Positions 63,129 to 64,000 of a stretch of 64,000 bases of DNA are shown here, in pieces. Position 1 is the first letter of the stretch; each line of letters opens with the position of its first letter. Made by a program: the position numbers and the translations under genes. The notes beneath the pieces were generated by a model. The model was not told the origin of the DNA. It ran no database searches and saw only the letters and a list, made by a program, of their open reading frames with translations. The DNA is taken from positions 310,001 through 374,000 of the forward strand of contig JAURXM010000025.1 of NCBI GenBank assembly GCA_030654395.1. Direction: 5' to 3'. The stretch is from Aquabacterium sp. (GTDB lineage Bacteria > Pseudomonadota > Gammaproteobacteria > Burkholderiales > Burkholderiaceae_C).

Positions 63129-64000
63129 TCACAACCACGTCCAAACCAGCATCCGAAGCCACTGCCAGCACCGGTCTGCAGTACGCCACAAAATGGGGTT
63201 TGGCGGCATGTCGATGCGTGCCACACCTTGCAAGCCTGGCCGCAGGCCGCGTGCCCCCGCACCAGCACCGGTCGGTATGGCTTCAATTTCGTACTTCAGT
63301 CCGGTTGGCGTGCTCTTAGCGACAGGTGTCACACGGCTGAGAATCAAACCGATGGTTTGATCCGGCATAGCCGCCAAACGCAACTGGGCCACCTGCCCCT
63401 TGCTCAGTGCTGCAATGTCAGCCTCGTCCACATCCATCACCACGCGCCAATCCAGACCTGGTGCCAGGGTGAGCAAGCTGTCGCCCCGTTTGACAGGTGC
63501 GCCGAGCTGTTGCCGCAAATCACCGGCGATGACCACGCCATCAAAAGGTGATGTGATCTTCAAACGGCTGATTTGCTGATCCAGCAAGGCCAATTGCGCC
63601 TTGGCCTGGTCGGCCTTGGATTGGGCCACCACAGCCTGAGCACGGTCGCCTCGGGCAAACGCCTCACCAAAGGCGTTTTCATGCTGATTGACTTCAGACA
63701 TGCGACTGCGCCTGGCCCCCTGCAATTCATCATCGGACATGGTCGCCATCACCTGCCCGGTGGTGACCGTATCGCCTGGGTGAACATGAACCTCGCGCAG
63801 ATAACCGTCTTGGGGCGCGCTCATGATCCGTTGAACCGAGCCCTCCAAACGTGCTGTCGCTGTCACTTGATAGGGCAAGGGCAAGCCAATCCCAAATGAC
63901 ACGATGCCAAAAAAGGCCAGTGATGACCAACGCAGCACACGCTCCCTCGGGTCAGACATCCTAAGCCGCATAGACTCCAGCCAGCTGTGTCCACGCTCGT
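63129..64000 (-). CDS. HlyD-family periplasmic adaptor, 5' end beyond the window
   Basis: The frame is open from the window edge (64000) to the stop at 63129, so the start may lie outside; an internal ATG at 63971 would give 280 residues. The protein has a membrane segment (LRWSSLAFFGIVSFGIGLPLPYQV), lipoyl half-motifs SAPQDGYLREVHVHPGDTVTTGQVMA and ITSPFDGVVIAGDLRQQLGAPVKRGD, and a coiled coil between. It is likely larger in full, as related adaptors often carry an N-terminal GAF or similar domain. It heads, or belongs to, the operon with the M50 and SecA-like genes. Confidence 0.82.
   Translation of the reverse strand, partial: ERGHSWLESMRLRMSDPRERVLRWSSLAFFGIVSFGIGLPLPYQVTATARLEGSVQRIMSAPQDGYLREVHVHPGDTVTTGQVMATMSDDELQGARRSRMSEVNQHENAFGEAFARGDRAQAVVAQSKADQAKAQLALLDQQISRLKITSPFDGVVIAGDLRQQLGAPVKRGDSLLTLAPGLDWRVVMDVDEADIAALSKGQVAQLRLAAMPDQTIGLILSRVTPVAKSTPTGLKYEIEAIPTGAGAGARGLRPGLQGVARIDMPPNPILWRTADRCWQWLRMLVWTWL

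Overview
The window looks like a chromosomal segment of a betaproteobacterium, most likely Burkholderiales and probably Comamonadaceae-like. This rests on gene content and order (formamidase with a urea-type ABC transporter, a BMP/purine-base transporter beside guanine deaminase and Xdh, a urease operon with a ureJ-type gene, a PEP-CTERM protein) and on a moderately high-GC, very compact layout. Many genes overlap by ATGA, and several convergent pairs touch or overlap. I see no rRNA, tRNA, CRISPR array, insertion sequence or prophage, and no gene-free stretch longer than about 235 bases.

Region 1 (1-6145, +) is a formamide/amide operon: substrate-binding protein (5' end outside the window), two permeases, two ATPases, formamidase FmdA and zinc-ribbon FmdB. 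Region 2 (6251-12030) is mixed: a cupin, an exported hypothetical protein, a lone CheW with a flagellar-type promoter, an orphan FtsX-type permease, a YoaK-like membrane protein and a GNAT acetyltransferase. Region 3 (12042-30450) is a nearly complete purine-to-ammonia pathway. On the minus strand lie guanine deaminase, a BMP-type nucleobase/nucleoside ABC transporter and an adenosine/adenine deaminase. Diverging from them is xdhABC. Then come urate hydroxylase PuuD with HIU hydrolase, and divergently allantoinase PuuE, an OHCU decarboxylase-allantoate amidohydrolase fusion, and an unusual M20 amidohydrolase. A PEP-CTERM protein sits inside this region.

Region 4 (30463-33425, -) holds a TSUP permease, a small phosphate-binding-like protein, a porin and an unknown small protein. 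Region 5 (33540-45057) is urea use: ureD, then urtABCDE on the opposite strand, then ureA-ureJ-ureBCEFG. A near-consensus sigma-54 promoter precedes urtA, which suggests nitrogen control. Purine breakdown (region 3) can end in urea, so regions 1, 3 and 5 together form a nitrogen-scavenging island converging on ammonia.

Region 6 (45073-56161) is housekeeping and stress genes: TrhO, an RluA-type pseudouridine synthase, phosphatidylserine decarboxylase, an NMT1/THI5-type ABC transporter, an SGNH-like protein of different composition, a TetR regulator with an old yellow enzyme, a MAPEG protein, YceH, DUF1415 and a MOSC protein. A 48-bp near-palindrome followed by a T-run separates the old yellow enzyme from the MAPEG gene.

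Region 7 (56149-64000, -) is the most unusual: an operon with a membrane-fusion adaptor (5' cut by the window edge), a protein joining a PqqD-like domain, an M50 protease and an adaptor-type lipoyl domain, a SecA-like ATPase lacking the usual C-terminus, a second adaptor, and a diguanylate cyclase. It looks like a dedicated export machine whose cargo is not in the window.
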